Source of the DNA: Bacteroidota bacterium
Lineage (GTDB): Bacteria > Bacteroidota > Bacteroidia > 2-12-FULL-35-15
Assembly: GCA_003151815.1 (NCBI GenBank)
Contig: PLYN01000014.1
Span: forward strand, 25,260-89,259
Direction: 5' to 3'
Length of the DNA: 64,000 nucleotides
Part shown: piece by piece, positions 54,847-63,141 of the stretch
How the letters are laid out: the number at the start of each line of letters is the position of its first letter
How positions within the stretch are numbered: position 1 is the stretch's first letter
The notes under the pieces: model-generated
The model's database searches: none
Seen by the model: the letters and a program-made list of their open reading frames with translations, nothing else
What the model was told of the DNA's origin: nothing
Made by a program: the position numbers and the translations under genes

Positions 54847-56073
54847 ATGAAAGTAATCTACATCTCTTACGACGGAATGACTGATCCATTGGGGCAATCT
54901 CAAGTAATTCCGTATTTGACAGGCCTCACAAAAAAAGGACATCAACTAACTATTATTAGTTGTGAAAAAAAAGACAAGTTTGAACAATACCATCAACCCA
55001 TTCAAGAACTTTTAAATTCAAATAGTATTTCCTGGCATCCTATTCACTATTCCTCTTTACCTTCTATTTTATCCAAACAACTCAACCTGTTACGCATTAA
55101 ACAAAAGGCATATCAAATTTGTAAAAATAACATCCCTGATGCTGTACATTGCCGAAGTTATATGGCTGCTTTGATCGGACTGCAATTAAAAAATAAATAT
55201 GGAGTAAAATTTATTTTTGATATGCGCGGCTTTTGGGCAGACGAGCGTATTGATGGACGTATCTGGAATCCCGAAAAAACAACTGATAAACGCATTTACA
55301 ATTATTTTAAAAAGAAAGAAATAGAGTTTCTCACCAATGCTGATCATACAATAAGTTTAACACAAAATGCAAAAGATGAAATTTTGGGATGGGCAGTATT
55401 TCAACGAAAACCAATACCAATTGAGGTAATTCCCTGCTGTGTGGATCTAAACTTATTTACAACAGAACATATTAATTCATCTGAACAAGATAAATTAAAA
55501 GGTCAATTAAAAATCAATTCAACCGACTTTATCATTAGCTATTTAGGCTCCATTGGAACCTGGTACATGCTGGACGAAATGCTTGATTTTTTTAAGATCC
55601 TTTCTACAAAAAAGGCAAATGCTAAATTCCTTTTCATAACACAAGATGATAAAGAATCAATTATCTCAATTGCTGAATCCAAAGGGATTCCTAAGGAAAA
55701 ACTAATTATTCATTCGGCCGACAGAAACGAAGTACCACTGTATTTAAGTCTTTCACAGGTTTCTATCTATTTCATCAAACCTTTATATTCAAAAAAAGCC
55801 TCCTCGCCAACTAAAACAGGAGAAATTATGGCTATGGGAATTCCGATCATCACCAATTCAGGCATCGGCGATAGCGACCGGATACTTTCTGATTCAGGTG
55901 CCGGAATGTTGGTAAAAAAATTTACGGACGAGGAATACAATCGAATAATTGAACAAATTGATGTACTTTTAAAGATCGATAAAACAAAAATAAGAGAAGC
56001 TGCGATCAACTATTTTTCACTTGAAAAAGGAGTTGAATTGTATGATGCTGTTTATCGCAAGGTGATGTGCTGA
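54847..56073 (+). CDS. GT4 family glycosyltransferase
   Basis: A 408-residue GT-B enzyme. The N-terminal ISYDGMTDPLGQSQVIPYL is typical of a GT4 subgroup in exopolysaccharide loci. FDMRGFWADERIDGRIW follows near residue 126, and the donor-side segment KTGEIMAMGIPIITNSGIGDSDRIL near residue 318 replaces the usual E-x7-E by a shorter KTGEIMA form. That variation is seen in this subgroup. The donor sugar is unknown. It is followed by galE after 65 bp containing a heptad repeat. Confidence 0.88.
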   Translation: MKVIYISYDGMTDPLGQSQVIPYLTGLTKKGHQLTIISCEKKDKFEQYHQPIQELLNSNSISWHPIHYSSLPSILSKQLNLLRIKQKAYQICKNNIPDAVHCRSYMAALIGLQLKNKYGVKFIFDMRGFWADERIDGRIWNPEKTTDKRIYNYFKKKEIEFLTNADHTISLTQNAKDEILGWAVFQRKPIPIEVIPCCVDLNLFTTEHINSSEQDKLKGQLKINSTDFIISYLGSIGTWYMLDEMLDFFKILSTKKANAKFLFITQDDKESIISIAESKGIPKEKLIIHSADRNEVPLYLSLSQVSIYFIKPLYSKKASSPTKTGEIMAMGIPIITNSGIGDSDRILSDSGAGMLVKKFTDEEYNRIIEQIDVLLKIDKTKIREAAINYFSLEKGVELYDAVYRKVMC

Positions 56074-56118
56074 TGTGATAATTGAAGATGGGAAGATTAA
56101 TATACTCGTCAATTGAAA

Positions 56119-56146
56119 TGAACTTTAAACTTTGAACTTTGAACTC
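56119..56146. repeat. CTTTnAA heptad array at the galE start
   Basis: Consecutive units AACTTTA, AACTTTG and AACTTTG end in the first codons of galE. The only upstream ATG (56118) is cut off by TGA inside the array, which forces a TTG start at 56139. Confidence 0.65.
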
Positions 56147-57173
56147 TAATAAAAACACTATAATAGTAACAGGAGGAGCCGGATACATAGGGTCTCACAC
56201 CATTATTGAACTTCTGGAAAATACAAACTTTAATGTCATCTCGATAGACAATTACTCCAACTCATCTGCCAAAACATTCAATAGAATTGAAAAGATAACC
56301 GAAAAAAAAGTACGCAATTATGAGATAGATATTTGCAATAAAATTGAATTGGCAAAAATATTTGAAAACGAAACAAACATAATTGGTATTATTCATTTTG
56401 CAGCTTATAAATCAGTTCCGGAATCTGTTTTAAATCCTTATAAATACTATTATAACAACATTAATTCATTATTGAATATTTTAGAATGTTGTTTAAAATT
56501 CAATATCGAAAACTTTATCTTTTCTTCATCCTGTTCGGTTTATGGAAACATAGACCAATTGCCGGTGAAAGAAGATACCCCATTGGGAATATCGGAATCA
56601 CCTTATGCGTATACCAAACAAGTGGGAGAAACAATACTTAAAGATTATACAAAGGCGTATCCAATGATCCAAAGTATTGCATTACGTTATTTTAATCCTG
56701 TTGGGGCGCATATTTCAGGTTTAATTGGAGAAGATCCGATAAACAAACCGACCAGTCTGGTGCCGGTAATAACACAAACTGCAATTGGAAAGATAAAACA
56801 AATGGCTGTGAATGGCATTGATTACTCTACCAGGGATGGCTCTTGTATTCGTGACTACATCCACGTTACAGACATTGCAATTGCTCATATCAAAGCTTTG
56901 GAATACGTTATAAATAAGAAACAAAAGACTAATTATTCCATCTTCAACTTAGGAACCGGAAATGGTGTGAGTGTTCTGGAAGCAATTCAGGCTTTTGAAA
57001 AGATCAGCAAACAAAAATTGAATTATACCATCGGACCAAAAAGAGAAGGAGATGTGGTAGAAATATATTCCGACACCACTTTATCTGAAAAGCAGTTGGG
57101 CTGGAAACCTAAATTCAACTTGGACGAAATGATGGAAACAGCTTGGAAATGGGAGTTAGAACTACAAAAATAA
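56139..57173 (+). CDS. galE: UDP-glucose 4-epimerase (or UDP-GlcNAc 4-epimerase)
   Basis: A 344-residue extended short-chain dehydrogenase. The NAD-binding GxxGxxG is IIVTGGAGYIGSHTI at 8-22, the catalytic Ser lies in FSSSCSVYGN and YAYTK provides the Tyr-x3-Lys pair. NPVGAHISGLIGEDP is typical of GalE. It interconverts UDP-glucose and UDP-galactose, or the N-acetyl forms, supplying galactose-type donors for the locus. The start is TTG at 56139: the nearest ATG (56118) is in frame but closed by TGA within a heptad repeat. Confidence 0.93.
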   Translation: MNSNKNTIIVTGGAGYIGSHTIIELLENTNFNVISIDNYSNSSAKTFNRIEKITEKKVRNYEIDICNKIELAKIFENETNIIGIIHFAAYKSVPESVLNPYKYYYNNINSLLNILECCLKFNIENFIFSSSCSVYGNIDQLPVKEDTPLGISESPYAYTKQVGETILKDYTKAYPMIQSIALRYFNPVGAHISGLIGEDPINKPTSLVPVITQTAIGKIKQMAVNGIDYSTRDGSCIRDYIHVTDIAIAHIKALEYVINKKQKTNYSIFNLGTGNGVSVLEAIQAFEKISKQKLNYTIGPKREGDVVEIYSDTTLSEKQLGWKPKFNLDEMMETAWKWELELQK

Positions 57174-57185
57174 AATCCTTTTGAG

Positions 57186-58313
57186 ATGTTAGATCAAAAA
57201 AAAGTGTTTTTTCCAAACTTGGATGGCTTACGTTTTTTGAGTTTCCTATCTGTTTTTTTTTTTCATAGCTTTTACACAGAACTTGATTCCATAAAATACT
57301 CCGGTAATTATATTTTCATAAAAAAAAGCTTATTTGGCAATGGCAATATTGGCGTGAATTTTTTCTTTGTGTTAAGTGGTTTTTTAATCACTTATCTTCT
57401 GATGGAAGAAAAAAAGATAACAGGAAAAATTGAGATCCAAAAATTCTGGCTTAGACGAATTTTAAGAATTTGGCCACTTTATTTTTTTTGTGTTTTCTTT
57501 GGTTTTATTCTCTTCCCCATTATTAAAAGCTATTTTGGACAGGTATCTAACGAAAGTGCCGAACCATTCTATTATCTGACGTTCATCAGCAATTTTGATT
57601 TTTTAAAAAACGGCAAACCGGATTGTTCTGTGCTGGGCGTATTATGGAGCATTGCCATTGAAGAACAATTTTATTTTGTGTGGCCAATTTTATTAATGAT
57701 CGTTCCCGACAAACATTATCTAAAACTTTTTATTGTCATTATCATGGGTTCCTGCATTTTTCGATTTTTTGTACCTGATCCGATAGCAGATGAAATTCAC
57801 ACGTTGTCGTGTATGGGTGATTTAACCATGGGGGCTTTAGGCGCTTATCTTTGTAGAACAGATGAATTTAAAAAATGGTTGGAAGATTTAAAACGTGGAT
57901 ACATCCTCCTGATTTACTTCCTTTTCTTTGTCTTTTATTTTTTCAGGGAACAATTTTTATTTCTTAATACTTATTTCTATGTTTTTGATCGTACCATTAT
58001 TGCTTCCATTATCCTAATGATTATTTTAGAACAAAATTTTTCTAAAAACTCTTTCTTCAAAATGTCGAAACTAAAATTTATTAGTAAGCTTGGTACTATT
58101 TCCTATGGACTTTATTGCCTTCAGTTTGTCGGAATTTTGACTACCATCACACTTTCAAAAAAGTTTCACCTGAACCAAAATATCTGGAATGTGATCTTTC
58201 TTGAAACATTGTTGGCTCTATCCATAACTATTCTCTTCAGCCAATTGAGTTTCAAATTTTTCGAGGCTCCCTTTCTAAAGTTAAAAGAAAAATTTGCTTA
58301 CATAACTAAATAA
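57186..58313 (+). CDS. OafA/YrhL-type membrane acyltransferase (acyltransferase 3)
   Basis: A 375-residue integral membrane acyltransferase with about ten helices. The N-terminal FPNLDGLRFLSFLSVFFFHS carries the family His, followed by GVNFFFVLSGFLITYLL, RRILRIWPLY and CSVLGVLWSIAIEEQFYFVWP. It transfers acetyl or similar groups to surface glycan. It follows galE by 12 bp and ends the glycan locus. The core gene rsh starts 55 bp downstream. Confidence 0.91.
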   Translation: MLDQKKVFFPNLDGLRFLSFLSVFFFHSFYTELDSIKYSGNYIFIKKSLFGNGNIGVNFFFVLSGFLITYLLMEEKKITGKIEIQKFWLRRILRIWPLYFFCVFFGFILFPIIKSYFGQVSNESAEPFYYLTFISNFDFLKNGKPDCSVLGVLWSIAIEEQFYFVWPILLMIVPDKHYLKLFIVIIMGSCIFRFFVPDPIADEIHTLSCMGDLTMGALGAYLCRTDEFKKWLEDLKRGYILLIYFLFFVFYFFREQFLFLNTYFYVFDRTIIASIILMIILEQNFSKNSFFKMSKLKFISKLGTISYGLYCLQFVGILTTITLSKKFHLNQNIWNVIFLETLLALSITILFSQLSFKFFEAPFLKLKEKFAYITK

Positions 58314-58340
58314 CTGTTTTCATAAAACCGCATTATTTAG

Positions 58341-58349
58341 TAACTTTAC
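58341..58349 (+). promoter_or_regulatory. Possible -7 element upstream of rsh
   Basis: TAACTTTAC resembles TAnnTTTG with one mismatch and lies 19 bp before the ATG at 58369. T-rich sequence (CTGTTTTC, 58313-58322) stands in the -33 region. It is the only promoter-like signal in the 55-bp gap after the glycan locus. Confidence 0.3.
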
Positions 58350-58368
58350 GTCAAACAATTAAACGAAT

Positions 58369-60585
58369 ATGCAAGAACAACAGGTAATTGATATTGAGGC
58401 GGAAAAAAAAGAAATACTGAAGCGTTATCGTTCACTCCTTCATGCTTGCCGCAGAACGCTTGAAAAAGGCGACAAACTACTTATCCGTAAAGCATTCGAC
58501 ATTTCTTTAGAAGCGCATAAGAACATGCGCAGAAAATCAGGTGAACCATACATCTACCACCCTATTGCTGTTGCACAAATTTGTGCCGAAGAGATCGGAC
58601 TAGGTACCACTTCAGTTGTTTGCGCACTGTTGCACGATGTTGTTGAAGATACTGAATTAACTATTGAAGATATCCAACGATTATTTGGTGATAAAGAAGC
58701 GAAAATAATTGACGGACTTACCAAAATTTCCGGGGTGTTTGACCAGGGTTCATCACTACAGGCAGAGAACTTCAGAAAAATGTTACTCACATTGTCGGAT
58801 GATGTTCGTGTAATACTCATTAAGCTTGCCGATCGCCTTCATAACATGCGTACCCTCGATAGCATGAAGCGCGACAAACAATTAAAAATTGCTTCTGAAA
58901 CACTCTATTTATATGCTCCTTTAGCCCATCGCCTGGGTTTAAATGCCATTAAAACAGAACTGGAGGATCTGGGATTAAAATATACGGAGCCGGAGAGTTA
59001 CAATGAAATTCTTCAACGATTAAAGGAAACTGAACCCGAACGCAAAAAATTCATTTCCAAATTTATTGTCCCTATAAAGGAAATATTAGAAGAGGAAGGA
59101 ATGAAATTTAAGATCATCGGAAGGCCAAAATCCATCTCCTCCATTCATAATAAAATAAAAACCAAGGGTGTTACATTCGATGAAATATTTGACCTTTTCG
59201 CGATTCGAATAATCATCGAGTCGGAACCTGAAGATGAAAAGGCTGATTGCTGGCGGGTTTACTCGATGGTGACGGATTTCTATCATCCCAACCCTGAGCG
59301 TTTGCGCGATTGGATATCCAGTCCGAAGGCTAATGGATATGAGAGTTTGCATGCTACCGTAATGGGCCCCGATGGTAAGTGGGTGGAAGTGCAGATCCGG
59401 ACAGTCAGGATGGATGAGTTAGCCGAAAAAGGATATGCTGCCCATTGGAAATACAAAGGAAGCGGAACCGAAAATCAATTAGACGATTGGATCCGAAAGA
59501 TCCGTGAGGTACTGGAAAGTCCGGAAGAAAATGCCATGGACTTTATTGATGATTTTAAACTCAATTTATTTGCTGAAGAAATTTTTGTTTTTACCCCTAA
59601 AGGTGAATTAAAAACACTACCCTTAAATTCTACCGCGCTAGACTTTGCCTTTGATATCCATACTCAGGTTGGAGAAAAATGCATCGGTGCAAAAGTAAAT
59701 CATAAGCTCGTCCCTTTAAGCTATAAGCTTAAAAGCGGCGATCAGGTAGAAGTGCTTACCTCTACCAAACAAACACCAAAAGAAGATTGGTTGACATATG
59801 TGGTATCTGCGAATGCCAAATCAAAAATTAAAAATGCCCTCAAGGAAGAAAAGCGTAAAGTTTCAGAAGATGGCAGAGAAATGCTGGAGCGTAAATTCCA
59901 TCATTTGAAAATTGATTTTACAGTTTCTAATATTAATGATCTTGCGAATTATTTTAAACTGCCCAGCAATCAGGAGTTGTTTTATCGCGTGGCTGTTGGC
60001 AATATCAACTTAAAACATTTAAAGGATTTCCATCAGGAGAAAGGCAAGATAGCTCATAAATCAGGTATCATCAAAAAAACGGAACCCGTTAAATCGCTTG
60101 AACAGATGGTTACTGCGGCACGTGGCAAATCCGATATGCTGGTAATAGGTGAAAATCTTCAGAAATTTGATTATAAACTTTCGCCCTGCTGTAACCCGAT
60201 TTCAGGTGACGATGTATTTGGTTTTATCACTATCAATGAAGGAATAAAGATACATCGTGTAAACTGCCCCAATGCCATTCAATTACTTTCAAACTATGCT
60301 TACCGCGTTGTAAAAGCAAAATGGACCAGCCAGGAACTAATATCTTTCCTTGCAGGAATAAAAATTACCGGAATTGATGAAGTTGGCCTGGTAAACAACA
60401 TCACCAAAATTATTTCTAATGAATTGAACGTAAATATGAGATCTATCAGTTTCGATAGTAATGACGGCACGTTTGAGGGAACTGTTATGGTATTTGTACA
60501 CGATACCAACCACTTAACCGACCTGATGAATAAACTCAAAAAAGTGAATGGTGTGCTATCTGTTACCCGTATGGATGGGAATTAA
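58369..60585 (+). CDS. Bifunctional (p)ppGpp synthetase/hydrolase (RelA/SpoT homologue)
   Basis: A 738-residue RSH enzyme. The HD hydrolase domain has YIYHPIAVAQ (H64) and ALLHDVVED (H89, D90), with LIKLADRLHNMRT later. The synthetase domain has GRPKSISSIHNK, FDLFAIRIII and SSPKANGYESLHATVMG. A TGS domain follows (EIFVFTPKGELKTLPLNSTALDFAFDIHT), then a helical and Cys-containing region (LSPCCNPISGDDVFGF) and a C-terminal ACT domain. Intact HD residues make it likely to hydrolyse as well as make (p)ppGpp. It precedes fur and purA, a gene order I know from other Bacteroidota. Confidence 0.95.
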   Translation: MQEQQVIDIEAEKKEILKRYRSLLHACRRTLEKGDKLLIRKAFDISLEAHKNMRRKSGEPYIYHPIAVAQICAEEIGLGTTSVVCALLHDVVEDTELTIEDIQRLFGDKEAKIIDGLTKISGVFDQGSSLQAENFRKMLLTLSDDVRVILIKLADRLHNMRTLDSMKRDKQLKIASETLYLYAPLAHRLGLNAIKTELEDLGLKYTEPESYNEILQRLKETEPERKKFISKFIVPIKEILEEEGMKFKIIGRPKSISSIHNKIKTKGVTFDEIFDLFAIRIIIESEPEDEKADCWRVYSMVTDFYHPNPERLRDWISSPKANGYESLHATVMGPDGKWVEVQIRTVRMDELAEKGYAAHWKYKGSGTENQLDDWIRKIREVLESPEENAMDFIDDFKLNLFAEEIFVFTPKGELKTLPLNSTALDFAFDIHTQVGEKCIGAKVNHKLVPLSYKLKSGDQVEVLTSTKQTPKEDWLTYVVSANAKSKIKNALKEEKRKVSEDGREMLERKFHHLKIDFTVSNINDLANYFKLPSNQELFYRVAVGNINLKHLKDFHQEKGKIAHKSGIIKKTEPVKSLEQMVTAARGKSDMLVIGENLQKFDYKLSPCCNPISGDDVFGFITINEGIKIHRVNCPNAIQLLSNYAYRVVKAKWTSQELISFLAGIKITGIDEVGLVNNITKIISNELNVNMRSISFDSNDGTFEGTVMVFVHDTNHLTDLMNKLKKVNGVLSVTRMDGN

Positions 60586-60733
60586 GTTCAAAGTTTAAAG
60601 TTGAAAAGTTTAGAGTTGTGTTAGTTCTTGGAATATTATCAAAAGTATATTAGAAATTAAATCAATTTCAAATTTTAAATTTCTGTTTATTAATTTTTTT
60701 AACTTTAAACTTTCTAACTTTAAACTTTAAACT
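60586..60733. repeat. Inverted pair of CTTTnAA heptad arrays
   Basis: The left arm 60586-60616 (GTTCAAAGTTTAAAGTTGAA and on) and right arm 60701-60733 (AACTTTAAACTTTCTAACTT and on) are imperfect inverted complements with an 84-bp spacer. They fill the gap between rsh and fur. Confidence 0.7.
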
Positions 60734-60743
60734 AATTTTTATT

Positions 60744-61214
60744 ATGTTAGTTGTTGATACCAAAGAAACAGTGAAACAGATTTTTTCGGAGTTCCTTGCT
60801 AAACAAGGGCACCGCAAAACTCCTGAACGATATGCTATATTAAACGAAATTTATTCGCAAGGTGGGCATTTTGATATTGAATCGCTGTATATACAAATGA
60901 AAAACAAAAAGTATCGTGTAAGCCGCGCTACTCTTTACAATACAATTGAATTGCTACTTTCCTGCAACCTGGTGACAAAACATCAGTTTGGAAAAAATTT
61001 AGCTCAATTCGAAAAATCGCATGAATTTAAACAACATGATCATTTAATTTGTCAGGATTGCGAAAAGGTCTTTGAATTTTGTGATCCAAGAATACAACAA
61101 ATACAAAAAACGGCCGGTGAGATGTTAGGATTTGATATTGATCATCATTCACTTAATTTATTTGGCAAATGCGGTAAACTTGCTAAGAACGGGATCTGCG
61201 AGCATAAAAAATAA
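60744..61214 (+). CDS. fur: Fur family transcriptional regulator
   Basis: A 156-residue metal-dependent regulator. The N-terminal winged helix (about 10-90) includes [15 protein letters not shown] and the recognition part [15 protein letters not shown]. The C-terminal dimer domain carries metal ligands: [16 protein letters not shown] (His pair and CxxC) and [16 protein letters not shown]. Fur, Zur and PerR subtypes cannot be told apart surely from sequence alone. It lies between rsh and a STAS gene. Confidence 0.9.
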   Translation: MLVVDTKETVKQIFSEFLAKQGHRKTPERYAILNEIYSQGGHFDIESLYIQMKNKKYRVSRATLYNTIELLLSCNLVTKHQFGKNLAQFEKSHEFKQHDHLICQDCEKVFEFCDPRIQQIQKTAGEMLGFDIDHHSLNLFGKCGKLAKNGICEHKK

Positions 61215-61266
61215 TATCAATATTTGAAATTTAGTAATTAATATTTAAATTTTAACTTTTTGTAAT

Positions 61267-61611
61267 ATGATATTCGACTATAACACCACTACAAAAGAAA
61301 ACATCATAATAATTCAGCTATCAGGCGAATTGATCGATAGAAACCAGGCAGTAGCATTGCTTGAAGAAATTGAAGCTGCAATTTCCAGCGGGGCAAATAA
61401 ATTTTTACTTAATCTTCAGGAGTTAAAATATGTGAATAGCAGTGGGTTAAACGTTCTCATTAATATTTTAACAAAAGCTCGCAAAGCCGGTGGCGATCTG
61501 GCTGTTTGCAATGTTAACAGCAAAATATCTCAATTAATGTCCATTACAAAGTTGGATACAATTTTTAATGTGAGTGCAGACGAGGCAATTGCTTTTACTA
61601 AATTAAAATAA
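61267..61611 (+). CDS. STAS-domain anti-sigma factor antagonist-like protein
   Basis: A 114-residue single STAS domain. The phosphorylation site region is YVNSSGLNVLINIL with S58 and S59, following LNLQELKYV, and the N-terminal strand is IIIIQLSGELIDRNQ. Such proteins relay phosphorylation signals in partner-switching systems with anti-sigma or kinase partners, which are not seen in this window. It is in line with fur and purA. Confidence 0.88.
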   Translation: MIFDYNTTTKENIIIIQLSGELIDRNQAVALLEEIEAAISSGANKFLLNLQELKYVNSSGLNVLINILTKARKAGGDLAVCNVNSKISQLMSITKLDTIFNVSADEAIAFTKLK

Positions 61612-61620
61612 ATAAAAAAA

Positions 61621-61771
61621 GTTCAAAGTTTAAAGTTAGAAAGTTTAAAGTTTACGATAAACGGATTTAAAAAGTTTGCAGTAGACATTAAGCAAAAAGA
61701 AGGTTGATTACAATAAATGAATTGTAAAATCAGATGCCAACTTTCTAACTTTAAACTTTCTAATTTAAAAC
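61621..61771. repeat. Inverted pair of CTTTnAA heptad arrays before purA
   Basis: The left arm 61621-61653 and right arm 61739-61771 share about 20 bp of inverted complementarity (AAGTTTAAAGTTAGAAAGTT and its complement). The right arm lies just upstream of the purA ATG and is open in frame with it. Confidence 0.7.
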
Positions 61772-61782
61772 TAATTAAAAAT

Positions 61783-63063
61783 ATGAAAGTAGATGTATTA
61801 TTAGGTCTTCAATGGGGAGACGAAGGAAAAGGAAAAATTGTTGATGTATTAACACCAAAGTACGATATCATTGGTCGTTTTCAGGGAGGTCCGAATGCAG
61901 GTCATACATTAGAGTTTAATGGAATAAAACACATTTTACACACCATTCCATCCGGTATTTTTCACGACAAAAAAATAAATATTGTTGGTAACGGTGTTGT
62001 TATTGATCCCGTTATCTTTAAAAAAGAAATAGACGCATTGGTAACTTTAGGAGTTGACGTAAAGTCGAAACTCGTCTTATCGAAAAGGGCGCATTTAATT
62101 TTACCTACTCATCGCTTGTTGGATGCTGCATCTGAAGCTGCGAAAGGAAAGGACAAAATTGGCTCTACACTTAAGGGTATCGGTCCAACTTATATGGATA
62201 AAACGGGACGCAATGGCCTGCGAATTGGCGATATTGACAGTCCGAATTTTTTAACCAAATACAACGCCTTAGTTGAAAAACATAAACAACTATTAAATTT
62301 TTATAATTTCCATTACAACCTTGCAGAGCTGGAACCTGCATTTTTTGAAGGCATTGAAGTATTGAAAAGTTTAAAACGTATTGAGAGCGAACATTATATT
62401 AATGATGCATTAAAAAATAAAAAAGCAATTTTAGCCGAAGGTGCGCAGGGTTCATTACTGGATATTGATTTTGGTTCTTATCCATTTGTAACATCATCCA
62501 ATACCATATGTGCAGGCGCTTGCACGGGTTTAGGCATTGCACCGAATAAGATCGGTAATGTGATCGGGATCTTTAAAGCTTATTGTACACGTGTTGGAAG
62601 CGGTCCGTTCCCAACAGAATTAAACGACGAAGTAGGTGAACAAATCCGTAAAACAGGTAATGAATTCGGTTCAACAACCGGTCGTCCGAGACGTACAGGA
62701 TGGCTTGATCTGCCTGCACTAAAATATGCAATTATGATCAACGGTGTTACCGAATTAATGATGATGAAAGCAGATATTTTAAGCGGATTTGAAACGATTA
62801 AAGTATGCTCGCATTATATTTACCAAGGTAAAAAAATTGATTACTTGCCATATGATTATTCTCCTGAATTGTTATCCCCATTTTATACTGACCTTCAAGG
62901 CTGGAACCAGGATTTAACCGGACTGAACAGTGCAGAACAAATGCCTGAAGCATTAAATAAGTACATTGCATTTATTGAGCGAGAAACCGGTGTTCCTATA
63001 AGTATTGTTTCTGTTGGTCCGGACAGAACACAAACATTAATCCGAAAAAAAGAATTGGTATAA
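61783..63063 (+). CDS. purA: Adenylosuccinate synthetase
   Basis: A 426-residue enzyme catalysing GTP-dependent condensation of IMP and aspartate to adenylosuccinate, the first step to AMP. The N-terminal P-loop is QWGDEGKGKIVD (residues 10-21, with catalytic D13), followed by GGPNAGHTL (His near 41), GIGPTYMDKTGRNGLR, FVTSSNTICAGACTG and TTGRPRRTGWLD. ATG at 61783 matches the family start. The in-frame extension to 61717 would read through a heptad repeat and is rejected. Confidence 0.96.
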   Translation: MKVDVLLGLQWGDEGKGKIVDVLTPKYDIIGRFQGGPNAGHTLEFNGIKHILHTIPSGIFHDKKINIVGNGVVIDPVIFKKEIDALVTLGVDVKSKLVLSKRAHLILPTHRLLDAASEAAKGKDKIGSTLKGIGPTYMDKTGRNGLRIGDIDSPNFLTKYNALVEKHKQLLNFYNFHYNLAELEPAFFEGIEVLKSLKRIESEHYINDALKNKKAILAEGAQGSLLDIDFGSYPFVTSSNTICAGACTGLGIAPNKIGNVIGIFKAYCTRVGSGPFPTELNDEVGEQIRKTGNEFGSTTGRPRRTGWLDLPALKYAIMINGVTELMMMKADILSGFETIKVCSHYIYQGKKIDYLPYDYSPELLSPFYTDLQGWNQDLTGLNSAEQMPEALNKYIAFIERETGVPISIVSVGPDRTQTLIRKKELV

Positions 63064-63141
63064 AATTGCGAAAAAACTATGTGAATTAAACACATTGTTC
63101 CGTACTAAACAAAAGCAAAATAAATAATTACGAAACAATCA

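Noticed and set aside
56118-56135. ATG start for galE at 56118
   Set aside because: In frame but followed after four codons by TGA within the heptad array.
61717-61782. 22-residue N-terminal extension of PurA
   Set aside because: Encoded by a heptad repeat; the family start (MKVDVLLGLQWGDEGKGK) is at 61783.
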